NCBI GenBank assembly: GCA_024280735.1
Contig: JAJRPO010000026.1
Coordinates: 62,001 to 126,000, forward strand
Direction: 5' to 3'
Origin: Alphaproteobacteria bacterium
GTDB taxonomy: Bacteria > Pseudomonadota > Alphaproteobacteria > Rhodobacterales > Rhodobacteraceae
DNA: 64,000 bases
The notes under the pieces are model-generated. The model had not been told where the DNA came from. It did not search any database and was given only the letters and a program-made list of their open reading frames with translations. This document shows, piece by piece, positions 44,645 through 56,929 of this stretch. The stretch's first letter is position 1; every line of letters starts with the position of its first letter. The position numbers were made by a program, and so were the translations under genes.

Positions 44645-45919
44645 CTAGGCGTTTTCCCGCAACACATTTCCTGCCAAATAAAGCGACCCGCAAATCAAGA
44701 TTCGCGCCTCGGGATGGTCGATAACGATGCGTTGAATTGCCGCCAAAACACTGTCCGCTTCCTGCGCATCCATCCCCACATCTCGCGCTGCTGCAACTGT
44801 TTCGCCAGCCGACAATGTGGCCGCCTCACCGGGAATAGAAACCCCCTGCAAAGTGGTCGCGCATTTGGCCAATGGTGCCAAATATCCGCGCACGTCCTTG
44901 GTGTTCAACATGCCCACAATCATGTGCAACGGGCGCTCCGGTAAACGGCCCAGCGCCTCTGCCAGCGCCTCGCCAGCGGCGGTATTATGGCCGCCATCCA
45001 ACCAGATTTCCGCATTAGGCGCAGCCTCTAACAGTGGTCCCTCGCGCAATTTTTGCAAACGCGCAGGCCATTCCACATTTGTCAAAGCATCAGAACAAGC
45101 GGACTCATTTTTCCCCAACAACCGCAGCGTAGCAATCGCAATCCCCGCATTCTGAACCTGATGCGCACCAATCAAAACCGGCATCGGTAGGTCCAGCAAT
45201 CCGTATTCATCCTGATAGATCAGCCGTCCGTTTTCTTCCCACACATGCCAATGCTGGCCATGAATTTTCAACGTCGCTCCAACCTGCACCGCCTTGGCCT
45301 CAATCACCGCTAGCGCCGCATCGCACTGTGGCCCGACAACCCCAAAACACCCGCGCTTTAAGACGCCAGCCTTTTCACCTGCGATTTCCTCGATGGTGTC
45401 ACCAAGGTACTGCTGATGGTCAATAGAAACGGGCGTGATTATAGACACTTCCGGCTTGTCGATCACGTTAGTCGCATCCAGCCGACCGCCCAACCCGACC
45501 TCCAGAATTGTATACTCTGCCGGTGTTCTGGAAAACGCGAGCAACGCCGCGCAAGTGGTTATTTCAAAATAGGTAATCTGCGTTGGGCCATTGGCCTGCT
45601 CGCATTCCTCAAGCGCCGCCGCCAAAGCATCTTCGGTAATCAACTCACCTGCCAAACGGATACGCTCATGAAACCGCGCAAGATGCGGAGAGGTATACGC
45701 ATGCACGCGGTCGCCAGCGCCCTCCAGCCCCGCGCGGATCATCGCCGAAACAGAGCCTTTGCCGTTGGTTCCCGCCACATGAATTACAGGCGGCAAGGCC
45801 CGTTCCGGATTGCCTAAGGCGTCCAGTAAGCGGGTCATACGATCCAGCGTCAGGTCGATAATTTTCGGGTGCAAAGACATCAACCTCATAAGGATGACAT
45901 CGCTGGCAGGGTTGTTCAC
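44645..45919 (-). CDS. folC: Folylpolyglutamate synthase / dihydrofolate synthase
   Basis: A 424-residue Mur-ligase-fold enzyme adding glutamate to dihydropteroate and folates. The P-loop is V-A-G-T-N-G-K-G-S-V near residue 48; S-P-H-L-A-R-F-H-E-R-I is the FolC signature, and T-P-V-S-I-D-H-Q-Q-Y-L-G-D-T follows. It starts with GTG at 45919 overlapping the accD stop (GTGA); later in-frame ATGs at 45889 and 45880 are possible but would lose coupling. Confidence 0.94.
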   Translation of the reverse strand: MNNPASDVILMRLMSLHPKIIDLTLDRMTRLLDALGNPERALPPVIHVAGTNGKGSVSAMIRAGLEGAGDRVHAYTSPHLARFHERIRLAGELITEDALAAALEECEQANGPTQITYFEITTCAALLAFSRTPAEYTILEVGLGGRLDATNVIDKPEVSIITPVSIDHQQYLGDTIEEIAGEKAGVLKRGCFGVVGPQCDAALAVIEAKAVQVGATLKIHGQHWHVWEENGRLIYQDEYGLLDLPMPVLIGAHQVQNAGIAIATLRLLGKNESACSDALTNVEWPARLQKLREGPLLEAAPNAEIWLDGGHNTAAGEALAEALGRLPERPLHMIVGMLNTKDVRGYLAPLAKCATTLQGVSIPGEAATLSAGETVAAARDVGMDAQEADSVLAAIQRIVIDHPEARILICGSLYLAGNVLRENA

Positions 45920-46839
45920 TTGGCGCTATCCTCAAAGGTTGCATCTTGCTGCGCAGGCACAGGGGCAGGCAGATCTCCCTTAATCGCAGGCGTTTGTCTC
46001 ATCAACATGCGGGTAATAGTAATCAGCTCCTCGCGCATATCTTTGCGGTTCGTCACCCGATCCAGCATACCGTGATCCAGCAGGTATTCAGCCCGTTGAA
46101 ATCCCTCTGGCAGTTTCTCGCCAAGGGTCTGCTCGATCACCCGTGGCCCTGCAAAACAAATCAACGCATTAGGTTCGGCAATATGCACATCCCCCAGCAT
46201 CGCATAGCTGGCAGTAACGCCCCCCGTGGTGGGGTGGGTCAGCACAACGATGAAAGGCAAGTTTGCCTCTTTCAGCATCTGCAAGGCAACTGTCGTGCGC
46301 GGCATTTGCATCAAGGACAAAATACCCTCCTGCATCCGAGCGCCGCCTGCTGCCGAAAACAAAATCATCGGGCATTTTTTCTTTACCGCGCGCTGGCAGG
46401 CCGCGATAATCGCATTGCCCACAAACATACCCATCGACCCGCCCATAAAGGAAAAATCTTGCCCAGCGGCAACAATAGGCGTGCGTCCCATATTGCCCTC
46501 AGCCACCAACATGGCCTCGTGCTCCTGCGTGTTTTTAATCGCCGCCTTCATCCGTTCGGGGTATTTTTTCTGATCTTTGAAACCCAAGGGATCGGCCAGC
46601 GGTTCCGGCACTTCTACCTCGGTGAACAGCCCGCCATCAAAAAGGTTAGCAAAGCGTTCCCGTGGCGAAATCCGTAGGTGGTGGTTACAGTTCTGGCAAA
46701 CGTTCAAGCCATCCGTCAACTCGCGGTGAAACAGCATGGTGCTGCATTCTGGACATTTCGTCCACAGATTGTCCGGCACCTCGCGGCGTGAAAACAATGA
46801 GTTTATCTTTGGCCGAACGTAGTTGGAAATCCAGTTCAT
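45916..46839 (-). CDS. accD: Acetyl-CoA carboxylase carboxyltransferase subunit beta
   Basis: A 307-residue subunit of acetyl-CoA carboxylase, making malonyl-CoA with AccA. The zinc ribbon C-P-E-C...C-Q-N-C is at about 29-52; the crotonase-fold core shows the family motifs D-F-S-F-M-G-G-S-M-G and S-A-A-G-G-A-R-M-Q-E-G and P-T-T-G-G-V-T-A-S. First gene of the accD-folC pair, the common proteobacterial order. Confidence 0.96.
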   Translation of the reverse strand: MNWISNYVRPKINSLFSRREVPDNLWTKCPECSTMLFHRELTDGLNVCQNCNHHLRISPRERFANLFDGGLFTEVEVPEPLADPLGFKDQKKYPERMKAAIKNTQEHEAMLVAEGNMGRTPIVAAGQDFSFMGGSMGMFVGNAIIAACQRAVKKKCPMILFSAAGGARMQEGILSLMQMPRTTVALQMLKEANLPFIVVLTHPTTGGVTASYAMLGDVHIAEPNALICFAGPRVIEQTLGEKLPEGFQRAEYLLDHGMLDRVTNRKDMREELITITRMLMRQTPAIKGDLPAPVPAQQDATFEDSAK

Positions 46840-46901
46840 TTGCGCCCCGTGCTGATGATGTCGCTGCCGTGTTACATAAGGTTAGCCTTCATTGAATGCA
46901 A

Positions 46902-47807
46902 TCACCCGTCGCGTTTCAAGCGAATAACGACCAGATAAATGATATAGGCGGACAAAATACTGCCGATATCCCAAAAAAGCAGGGTTCGTACAGCATCCTG
47001 ATTGCTGGCATCAAAGGGCGTCAGGTACAGGCTCATACCCGTCATGTCGCCTTGCATGCTGGTAATAAACAAGGCGAAAAAATTGTTGGTGAAATGCAAG
47101 CCAATGGCGGCGCCGATGTTGCCCGTTCTGGCCGTCACATCCGCTGCAAAAATACCAAATAACGTGGTGCCAATGACGATCAGAATTGCATTGTCGCCGA
47201 ATGTTTCAGTATCCCAATGCAAAGCACCGAATACCAGTGACGGCACCAGAATCCAGATCAGCGGGCTGCTATATCGCGCGCCCAATTCCTGTTGTAAATA
47301 CCCCCGGAAAATCAACTCCTCCGCCGAGATTTGCACGAACAACAGCGGCAGGGCCAGCGGCATCCATTTCATCCAATCCCAAAACGGCAAATTAGGCACC
47401 ATTTCATAGAAACGAAGTGAAAAGAACGTGCCAATACCGGCAATTGCCGCCAGTACCGCACCTGCTATCAGCATATTGCGAAATATTGCCCCATGACCAA
47501 TGAGCGATACTGGCGACCTGTCTCGCAGAACCGTGGCCGTCAGGGTAACCGCCCCCGCCATTCCCAAAAAGGTAGAAAGCGTCAACATAACCAGAATAGG
47601 CGTATCCGCCTTTGCTAGCATCATCATCGTATCTGCAAAACCGATGGATTCCCCCAAAAACAGGCTCACAACAAGAATTATCAAAAACGTAAATTCAAAA
47701 TAGAAAAGCACGATCAAACACAGACCAAGCACCAAATACCAACCACTACGTTGTGTTTTAGCGGGCGCGACAAAGGCCTCGAATCGATCATTCATCTGCG
47801 GAAACAT
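46902..47807 (-). CDS. CPBP-family intramembrane metalloprotease
   Basis: A 301-residue membrane protein with about eight hydrophobic segments. The Abi/CPBP (CAAX protease-like) motifs are present: E-E-L-I-F-R-G-Y-L-Q-Q (motif 1), F-G-A-L-H-W-D (motif 2) and L-H-F-T-N-N-F (motif 3), which bind zinc for proteolysis within the membrane. Substrate unknown. ATGs at 47807 and 47795 are both possible. It is divergent from the lipoprotein gene at 47953. Confidence 0.9.
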   Translation of the reverse strand: MFPQMNDRFEAFVAPAKTQRSGWYLVLGLCLIVLFYFEFTFLIILVVSLFLGESIGFADTMMMLAKADTPILVMLTLSTFLGMAGAVTLTATVLRDRSPVSLIGHGAIFRNMLIAGAVLAAIAGIGTFFSLRFYEMVPNLPFWDWMKWMPLALPLLFVQISAEELIFRGYLQQELGARYSSPLIWILVPSLVFGALHWDTETFGDNAILIVIGTTLFGIFAADVTARTGNIGAAIGLHFTNNFFALFITSMQGDMTGMSLYLTPFDASNQDAVRTLLFWDIGSILSAYIIYLVVIRLKRDG

Positions 47808-47952
47808 GCGTGGGAAACCCTGCTTATCACTATCTGTTGCACCTCAACCACGCCTGCATCATCGCCAAAGGAGTGATTGCCATTGATCTATTGCGCCCGT
47901 ATTGCGTTGGCAATACCGCAACAAGAACAACGCAAGAGACGTAGGCTGAAAT

Positions 47953-48582
47953 ATGGGAAAAAGGATAGAACTGCGGCTGCTCGGCATTGGTTTACTGGTC
48001 ATACTTAGCGGGTGCGTTGTCACTGACGCCATACCTTTCCTCGGGAAGCCAGACGATACAACGACGGTCTATCCGAAAAGCGCAAAAATAGTGATTGGTG
48101 GCCCAACGGGGTTTTGTGTGAATTCCCGCCAAAGCCGCACTAACAAAGACGGGGCATTTATCACCCTTGGGCCTTGCACTTCCGAAGAGTTTAAGGCGTC
48201 CCGAAACAAGGGCCTGTTTATCGCAAATGTATCGCCAATTGATGTTGCGGACGAATCCATCAACATTGCGGCCTTGGCGAGCTTTTTTGGCAGTGCGGCG
48301 GGATTGCGATCCTTGAGTAATTCCGGCGATGCAAAATCGGTTGAGATACTTGATACGGTCACGAAACACGGCGTGTATTTCCTGCATACGCGTGACAGTT
48401 CTGAACCGTTGATACCTGAGACAACCACTGAAAACTGGCGGGGCTTCTTTGCCGTGTCCGATCGTTTGGTTTCAGTCACCATGGTGAATTTCATAGAAAA
48501 CCCGATGCCGCAATCCGTGGTGCTGAATCGGCTAGAAGATTTTGCCGCACGGATTATTCAATTGAATAGGGCAACTTTTTGA
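47953..48582 (+). CDS. Putative lipoprotein of unknown function
   Basis: A 209-residue exported protein with a clear lipobox, L-S-G-C at 18-21, after the hydrophobic L-R-L-L-G-I-G-L-L-V-I. The mature part has two further cysteines (F-C-V-N and G-P-C-T) that could form a disulfide, and no domain I recognise. It heads a group of three rightward genes of poorly known function. Confidence 0.78.
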   Translation: MGKRIELRLLGIGLLVILSGCVVTDAIPFLGKPDDTTTVYPKSAKIVIGGPTGFCVNSRQSRTNKDGAFITLGPCTSEEFKASRNKGLFIANVSPIDVADESINIAALASFFGSAAGLRSLSNSGDAKSVEILDTVTKHGVYFLHTRDSSEPLIPETTTENWRGFFAVSDRLVSVTMVNFIENPMPQSVVLNRLEDFAARIIQLNRATF

Positions 48583-48685
48583 CCCTTTGCTAACTGTTTC
48601 CAGCAAAGATCTTTCCGGCTTAGGGTATTGTTTCCAATTCAGCACTAACCTAAATAATACCTACACCATTAGGACACTTCCACGA

Positions 48686-49459
48686 ATGCTGGATCGCCTG
48701 CGCAATTTGATACGAGAACGGTCGCACAAGCGCCAGCTATTGCGTTGGCAGCAAGGGGCCAGTCAGGCGCGTAACATGTCCCTATCGGGCTTGCGCGATT
48801 TACGGCGCCAAGCAAACCAGATCAAACGTCGGATTGACACGGTTAACCACATTGCCACGTCGCGGCTAACCCTGCCTGTCATCGGTTCCAAGGCGATCCG
48901 CAAACCGGCACGCACTGAGTGGGCGCATCGGCCAGAGGCTTGGGCCGGTCCGGTAAATCCAATGGGTGTTGCTGCCATTGCGTCTAAAACCCGCATTGGA
49001 GAGGAGCTGACAGTTTACCACGATTGCCGCAACAGCGAGTTGTCATTGCGTCAGGTCCGCAACACCCGCGAGGAAGATTTGGCACCGTTTGGCATTCGGA
49101 TGGATGTGTTCAACTTTGATGGGTCATTCCTGTCGCTTGCCATCGAAATGCCACCCGATTCCGTCGAGGGTTTGAAGCGCAGCCATTTGCTGCGCCTGAA
49201 CATGATTGTCGATAGCGAACGACCGCAAGAAATGTTCGCGCGTTTAAATCTGCGTCACGGCCCCAATACCGAACAGATCGTGCGCGAGTTAGACCTTAGC
49301 TCTCGTGAGCTATGGGTTGAGTTTGATCTCTACTACACCCAATTCAACGAAAATCGGGGTGATGCCATGTGGATCGATTTGATTTTTGAAGGCCCGTCAA
49401 TGAATCAGGTGGTGATCCGCGATATAACGTTGATCCGTAGGCCACGGGCAAATATTTAG
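48686..49459 (+). CDS. DUF6478-like conserved Rhodobacterales protein
   Basis: A 257-residue soluble protein. The basic N-terminus (L-I-R-E-R-S-H-K-R-Q-L-L-R-W) and helical region are followed by conserved blocks E-W-A-H-R-P-E-A-W-A-G-P, Y-H-D-C-R-x-S-E-L-S-L-R-Q-V-R-N, F-D-G-S-F-L-S-L and R-H-G-P-N-T-E-Q-I-V-R-E-L, which I associate with DUF6478. The last part is a beta-rich, carbohydrate-binding-like fold by appearance only. The frame opens 33 codons earlier, but the ATG at 48686 matches the family start. Followed after nine bases by the next gene. Confidence 0.8.
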   Translation: MLDRLRNLIRERSHKRQLLRWQQGASQARNMSLSGLRDLRRQANQIKRRIDTVNHIATSRLTLPVIGSKAIRKPARTEWAHRPEAWAGPVNPMGVAAIASKTRIGEELTVYHDCRNSELSLRQVRNTREEDLAPFGIRMDVFNFDGSFLSLAIEMPPDSVEGLKRSHLLRLNMIVDSERPQEMFARLNLRHGPNTEQIVRELDLSSRELWVEFDLYYTQFNENRGDAMWIDLIFEGPSMNQVVIRDITLIRRPRANI

Positions 49460-49468
49460 AGGTATGTG

Positions 49469-49855
49469 ATGGCAGCGAAGTTTAAACTGACAAAAAAGCA
49501 GATCATCAGTGGGCATTACGAGGGGCTTTTGCGGGCCTCCTCTAAAGGGCAGCAAGATCCGGCGCTGGAGATGATCCACCTAGGCCATGTCGTGGGCAAT
49601 GTTTCCGTCGAGGCAGTCAATTCCGACGGTGACGAATGGCTGGTACGGGCGGAAATCCCTTTGGAATTTTTGGTGGATGGCGTGCAAACCTTCCTGTTCG
49701 TCTTTGCCGGTCGCAGCAATATTTTGGGTCGCTTTTCGATGATTACCGGCGAACCGATGGAGGACGACTTGCGTGGCGAGATTGATTTGCTGCGCGCAGA
49801 GCTGGACATGCTGAAACGCGCTTTTCGCCGTCATTGCATCGAAACCATGCGGTAA
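49469..49855 (+). CDS. Conserved hypothetical protein, partner of the DUF6478 gene
   Basis: A 128-residue protein of unknown function. It is soluble, with a beta-rich middle (E-W-L-V-R-A-E-I-P-L-E-F-L-V-D-G-V-Q-T-F) and a C-terminal leucine-rich helix (E-I-D-L-L-R-A-E-L-D-M-L-K-R-A-F). The ATG at 49469 follows AGAGG; a GTG one codon earlier is also possible. Close spacing implies an operon with the DUF6478-like gene. Confidence 0.75.
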   Translation: MAAKFKLTKKQIISGHYEGLLRASSKGQQDPALEMIHLGHVVGNVSVEAVNSDGDEWLVRAEIPLEFLVDGVQTFLFVFAGRSNILGRFSMITGEPMEDDLRGEIDLLRAELDMLKRAFRRHCIETMR

Positions 49856-49911
49856 CGTTGCGTTCTTGATGACAAACATGCTGTGTTGCCCCTAAAGTCA
49901 CTTAATTCTGA

Positions 49912-52925
<3,014 letters not shown>

Positions 52926-52988
52926 GTTTAGTCTATATGTTAAGGGACCCCTACCAGCGACATTGGCAGTTTGAAAGCGAGAACGCAA

Positions 52989-53732
52989 ATGGTATCCGCA
53001 ACAACAGTTGACCCACATGAAGTCGCAAAATTTGAAGCAATGGCGGCGGAATGGTGGGATCCAAACGGTAAGTTCAAACCCTTGCACATGCTGAACCCCT
53101 GTCGGCTAGATTACATTGTTGATCAGATCACCGCTGAATTTGGCCGCGACCCCAAGCAAGTTAACAGCCTAAAAGGCCTGCGCATCCTCGACATCGGTTG
53201 CGGCGGCGGTTTGCTGTCAGAGCCCATGGCCCGCCTTGGCGCCGAGGTTGTTGGGGCTGACGCGGCAGAGGGCAATCTGCCCGTGGCGCGTGTTCATGCG
53301 GAACAATCCGGCCTCGACATAGATTATCGCCATGTGACAGCAGAGGCCATGGCTGCGGATGGCGAGCAGTTCGACGTTGTGTTGAATATGGAAGTGATCG
53401 AACATGTCGCCGACCCGCAAGGTTTTTTGACGGCCTGTCAACAATTGCTAAAACCGGGGGGATTGATGATTTGCTCCACCCTGAATCGCAATCCCAAAAG
53501 CTATCTGGTGGCCATCATTGGCGCGGAACATGTGATGCGTTGGCTGCCCAAAGGCACCCATGAATGGCAGAAGTTTGTGACGCCGGATGAGTTGTTTAAG
53601 CTGATCGAGGGGGCAGGGTTAACGCCTGTGGACCGCAAAGGTTTTGTGTTCAACCCGATCCTGTGGACGTGGACAATATCCGACAAAGATCTGAGCGTGA
53701 ACTATGTAACGTCCAGCACCAAACCCGTTTAG
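52989..53732 (+). CDS. ubiG: Ubiquinone O-methyltransferase UbiG
   Basis: A 247-residue SAM-dependent methyltransferase doing both O-methylations of ubiquinone synthesis. Signatures: E-A-E-x-W-W-D-like [15 protein letters not shown] at the start, SAM motif [11 protein letters not shown], and [10 protein letters not shown]. The ATG at 52989 is preceded by an in-frame TTG at 52971. Ends in a four-base overlap with the convergent marR gene. Confidence 0.94.
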   Translation: MVSATTVDPHEVAKFEAMAAEWWDPNGKFKPLHMLNPCRLDYIVDQITAEFGRDPKQVNSLKGLRILDIGCGGGLLSEPMARLGAEVVGADAAEGNLPVARVHAEQSGLDIDYRHVTAEAMAADGEQFDVVLNMEVIEHVADPQGFLTACQQLLKPGGLMICSTLNRNPKSYLVAIIGAEHVMRWLPKGTHEWQKFVTPDELFKLIEGAGLTPVDRKGFVFNPILWTWTISDKDLSVNYVTSSTKPV

Positions 53733-54169
53733 GACCCAAGAATTCGCCGCAATTCACGTAACACCGGCAGGGCTTGCTTAATCTCTTTCGCTCCAATTTG
53801 TTCGACCACCGCATCAAACAATGGCCGCACAGCACGCATCGCTTGTTCGCGCGCTTCCTCGCCTGCTTTGTTGATTGACACAAGCTTCTTGCGGGCGTCG
53901 TCCCAATCGGGTCGAATGTGTATATACCCAGCGATTTCAAGCTTTTGCAATGTGTTCGTCATCGCGCCTTTGGTCACATGAAAGGCTCTTGCCAGTTGCA
54001 CAGGGGATTTCTCTCCGGTACTTGATAGATGGTTCAATACCGAAAAATGCGAGGTCTCCATGCCTTTGGGCAGTGTCCGCGACAGACCACCTTTGATCGT
54101 CTGCTCCGCCGCCACAACTTCGCTGAACAGGGCAATCGCTAGATTGGGATCGGTAGGATCAATTGTCAT
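53729..54169 (-). CDS. MarR-family transcriptional regulator
   Basis: A 146-residue winged-helix regulator: H-F-S-V-L-N-H-L-S, then [23 protein letters not shown] (recognition helix) and a basic wing with [14 protein letters not shown] lies seven bases before the ATG at 54169; the earlier ATG at 54196 lies deeper inside the nitrilase gene. It overlaps the end of that gene by 11 bases and is probably co-transcribed with it. Confidence 0.9.
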   Translation of the reverse strand: MTIDPTDPNLAIALFSEVVAAEQTIKGGLSRTLPKGMETSHFSVLNHLSSTGEKSPVQLARAFHVTKGAMTNTLQKLEIAGYIHIRPDWDDARKKLVSINKAGEEAREQAMRAVRPLFDAVVEQIGAKEIKQALPVLRELRRILGS

Positions 54170-55007
54170 TCTTTGGCCCTTGATAAGCGCGGTCATGCGT
54201 CAACGCGGGGATGCGGGCGCGGGTTTGCTTTACCATGTTCAGGTCCAAATCGACACGAAAAACGCCCGTTTCAGTTCCAGCATCCAGCAGAACCTGCCCC
54301 CATGGATCGACCACCAGTGAATGCCCATAGGTCTGGCGCGATTTGCCGCCAACAGCATTGTGAGTTCCGACTTGCGCCGGTGCCAAAACATACGCCCCCG
54401 TTTCAATCGCCCGCGACCGCAGCAACACCTCCCAGTGAGCAGTCCCTGTCACAGGTGAGAACGCCGACGGAACTGTAATAATTCCTGCGCCGCCTTGGGC
54501 CAATTTCCGATACAAATGTGGAAAACGCACATCGTAGCAAATCGTCATGCCCAGCGCGCCAAAATCGGTTTTTGCAAGCACCACCCGTTCACCCGGACGA
54601 TAACCCGCAGACTCGCGGTAGGTTTCCGTTTCAGAAACCCGCACATCAAACATGTGGATTTTGTCGTAATAGGCGGCGACATTTCCCTTAGGTGAAATCA
54701 GAAAGCTGCGATTGATAAACCGCCCCCCGGGGTCATCCGATTTCAACGCCAACGACCCAATCAGCAGCCAAATACCACGTTCAGCCGCCAAGGCACGCAT
54801 TGCTTTCAACGTCTGATCATCGGACTTGGTCTGCAACACATCGTACTGGCGCGCACGGCTGGACGAGACAATATTTGTCACTTCCGGCGTAAGAACAAAT
54901 CTTGCCCCGCGATCCGCTGCCTCTGACACCAACGCCAAACTGTGGCGCAGATTCACTGCCGGATCATCACCGGAATTCAACTGTATCAAAGCAACCGAAA
55001 GGGTCAT
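54159..55007 (-). CDS. Carbon-nitrogen hydrolase (Nit1/Nit2-like)
   Basis: A 282-residue nitrilase-superfamily amidase. The Glu-Lys-Cys catalytic triad is visible in L-T-P-E-V-T-N, Y-D-K-I-H-M-F-D and T-I-C-Y-D-V-R-F-P. The closeness to Nit1/Nit2 (Y-D-K-I-H-M-F-D-V, C-Y-D-x-R-F-P) suggests a repair amidase removing deaminated glutathione or omega-amides. The ATG is not separated from grxC: its last codons are preceded by the ATGA overlap at 55004-55007. Glutaredoxin next door fits a glutathione link. Confidence 0.92.
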   Translation of the reverse strand: MTLSVALIQLNSGDDPAVNLRHSLALVSEAADRGARFVLTPEVTNIVSSSRARQYDVLQTKSDDQTLKAMRALAAERGIWLLIGSLALKSDDPGGRFINRSFLISPKGNVAAYYDKIHMFDVRVSETETYRESAGYRPGERVVLAKTDFGALGMTICYDVRFPHLYRKLAQGGAGIITVPSAFSPVTGTAHWEVLLRSRAIETGAYVLAPAQVGTHNAVGGKSRQTYGHSLVVDPWGQVLLDAGTETGVFRVDLDLNMVKQTRARIPALTHDRAYQGPKNDN

Positions 55008-55261
55008 CCTGCCAGCATGGCATCCAGCTTGCCCGCCTGTTCCAACGCAAACAAATCATCACAACCGCCGACATGAGCATCCCCTATGAAAATCTGCGGC
55101 ACCGTGTGGCCGCCGTTAGACCGCTGCATCATTTCTTGACGTTTGGCGGGTTTCAGCATGACGTTGATTTCCGTGAACTCGACGTTTTTACTTTTCAACA
55201 GCCGCTTGGCCGCATGGCAAAAACCACAGATTGGCGTGGCATAAATTTCAACATTTTTCAT
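55004..55261 (-). CDS. grxC: Glutaredoxin 3
   Basis: An 85-residue dithiol glutaredoxin reducing disulfides with glutathione. The active site reads C-G-F-C rather than the standard CPYC; T-V-P-Q-I-F-I-G-D (cis-proline) and G-G-C-D-D-L complete the glutathione pocket. Overlaps the nitrilase start by four bases; 40 bases downstream of comF. Confidence 0.94.
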   Translation of the reverse strand: MKNVEIYATPICGFCHAAKRLLKSKNVEFTEINVMLKPAKRQEMMQRSNGGHTVPQIFIGDAHVGGCDDLFALEQAGKLDAMLAG

Positions 55262-55301
55262 AGGGACGCTCCGTTCCTGAATTTGACGGTGTTATACCCT
55301 G

Positions 55302-56069
55302 TTATTCAGCCCGTGCAACGCGCGCTAATACAATCACATTCACATATGTGGCATTGTTGGCCATACAGGCCTCGGCGCAGGCGGAAAGGGTTGCCCCTGT
55401 GGTCATCACATCATCCACAATCAGAACCGGCCTACCCGACAGCCGCGTCGCCTGACGTGGGTTAATGAGAATGGCATCGCGCTGGTTCTCGAATCGTTCG
55501 TCACGGGTCATATCCTTTTGCATCATAGTCGGGCGCACCCGCTTTAACCCGTCAGGCACAAACTCCAACGCGCGCGCTTGCGCCAAACGCCGCCCCAATT
55601 CCACCGCCTGATTAAACCGCCGTGTCACCAACCGCCGCCAGTGTAACGGCACTGCGGTAACAATTGTATCTGGCGTAATAACACTTTCGGCAACCTCCGC
55701 CATCCACTCCGCCGCGGGCAGCGCTATGTCCAAACGATCACCATGTTTCAGTGATAGCACCATTCGCCGAACTGGCCCCTCATAGAGCGCAACCGCCCGC
55801 CCCTGCCGCCATGCGGGCGGAAAACTGTGGCAGGTTTCGCAAAATGCCTTCTCCCCGTCATCGTCACCCGACAAAGGAACCCCGCAAGAATCACATATCA
55901 ATCCAGCAATGAAATGCGCATCCGGCCAACAGGCAGCACAGAACCTTGCGCTGGCATCAGTGTCTTGACCACAGGACAGACAGCGCGTTGGATAAATTGT
56001 TTTCAGCAAAGCATTCAGGATGGGCTTAACCTTTCCAGGCAACTTGGTTAGGACAACGACAGGAGACAT
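55302..56069 (-). CDS. comF: ComF-family phosphoribosyltransferase-like protein
   Basis: A 255-residue protein. An N-terminal zinc region has C30-x2-C33...C44-x2-C47 and a second C-D-S-C-G...C-E-T-C set; the C-terminal half is a phosphoribosyltransferase fold with the PRPP loop V-L-I-V-D-D-V-M-T-T-G-A-T near 215-227. ComF is needed for DNA uptake in naturally competent bacteria and is widespread in others. The start ATG at 56069 is two bases from the start of the divergent methyltransferase, with no clear ribosome site of its own. Confidence 0.9.
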   Translation of the reverse strand: MSPVVVLTKLPGKVKPILNALLKTIYPTRCLSCGQDTDASARFCAACWPDAHFIAGLICDSCGVPLSGDDDGEKAFCETCHSFPPAWRQGRAVALYEGPVRRMVLSLKHGDRLDIALPAAEWMAEVAESVITPDTIVTAVPLHWRRLVTRRFNQAVELGRRLAQARALEFVPDGLKRVRPTMMQKDMTRDERFENQRDAILINPRQATRLSGRPVLIVDDVMTTGATLSACAEACMANNATYVNVIVLARVARAE

Positions 56070-56071
56070 CT

Positions 56072-56887
56072 ATGCAACCCACGCCGAATATGTTCGATCA
56101 AACTGCCCTGCATTTACACCGTGCGCGGACAGTAAGTTCCGATCCTTCGGTCTGGTTTTTGCACGACATGGCAATTGCCGAGGTTTCAGAAAGACTGAAA
56201 GACGTTAACAGAACCTTTACGGATCCGGTGATTGTGGGGTGGAAGGCGGAATACTGGGCTGACAAGTTGAATATTGATGCCCGTTGCATCCCTGACACTG
56301 ACATTCTCGACTTGCCGGAAGGTAAGGCAGACCTGATTATTCACGCCTTATGCTTACACACAGCCAATGATCCCGTTGGCCAACTCATCCAAATGCGTCG
56401 CGGTCTGCGCCCTGACGGGTTGATGATTGCCGCCCTTTTCGCCGGTGAAACCTTGCAGGAGTTACGCGCGGCCTTTACTGAAGGTGAAGCCTGCAACGAG
56501 GGCGGAATCAGCCCCCGTGTTGCCCCAATGGCAGAGATTCGCGCCTTGGGTGGTTTACTGCAACGGGCCGGATTGGCCCTGCCTGTGGCCGACACTTTGC
56601 GGATAGATACCAGCTACAAATCTCCGCTGCATTTAATGCGAGAGTTGCGGGCTATGGGAGAGACAAATAATATGTCTGAACGGCGCAAAACCGGCCTGCG
56701 GCGCGCAACTTTGACGGCTACTTTAGACAGCTATCAAAAGAACAATTCGCAAGACGGCAATAGGATCGCCGCCACGTTTGAACTCGCCTTTCTGACCGGT
56801 TGGCATCCTTCTGATAACCAACAAAAACCGCTTCGCCCCGGCTCTGGCCAAATATCGCTTGCCGATGCGCTAAATCCGAATAAATGA
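56072..56887 (+). CDS. SAM-dependent methyltransferase-like protein (NDUFAF5/BioC type)
   Basis: A 271-residue class I methyltransferase-like protein. M-F-D-Q-T-A-L-H-L-H-R-A-R at the N-terminus and D-L-I-I-H-A-L-C-L-H-T-A-N-D-P-V-G-Q-L-I-Q-M-R-R-G-L-R-P-like order are typical of the NDUFAF5/BioC-related branch found in alphaproteobacteria. The SAM glycine loop is poorly conserved (V-I-V-G-W-K-A), so catalytic activity is uncertain; mitochondrial NDUFAF5 hydroxylates a complex I arginine. Strong AGGAG before the ATG at 56072, lying inside the divergent comF gene. Confidence 0.82.
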   Translation: MQPTPNMFDQTALHLHRARTVSSDPSVWFLHDMAIAEVSERLKDVNRTFTDPVIVGWKAEYWADKLNIDARCIPDTDILDLPEGKADLIIHALCLHTANDPVGQLIQMRRGLRPDGLMIAALFAGETLQELRAAFTEGEACNEGGISPRVAPMAEIRALGGLLQRAGLALPVADTLRIDTSYKSPLHLMRELRAMGETNNMSERRKTGLRRATLTATLDSYQKNNSQDGNRIAATFELAFLTGWHPSDNQQKPLRPGSGQISLADALNPNK

Positions 56888-56929
56888 TCCGATTGGACGA
56901 ACCGCCCAACACGTTGTAAGAACCCGCCT

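Noticed and set aside
55004-55261. CGFC instead of CPYC in glutaredoxin as a novel active site
   Set aside because: The dithiol is intact and variation at the middle positions is common in the family.
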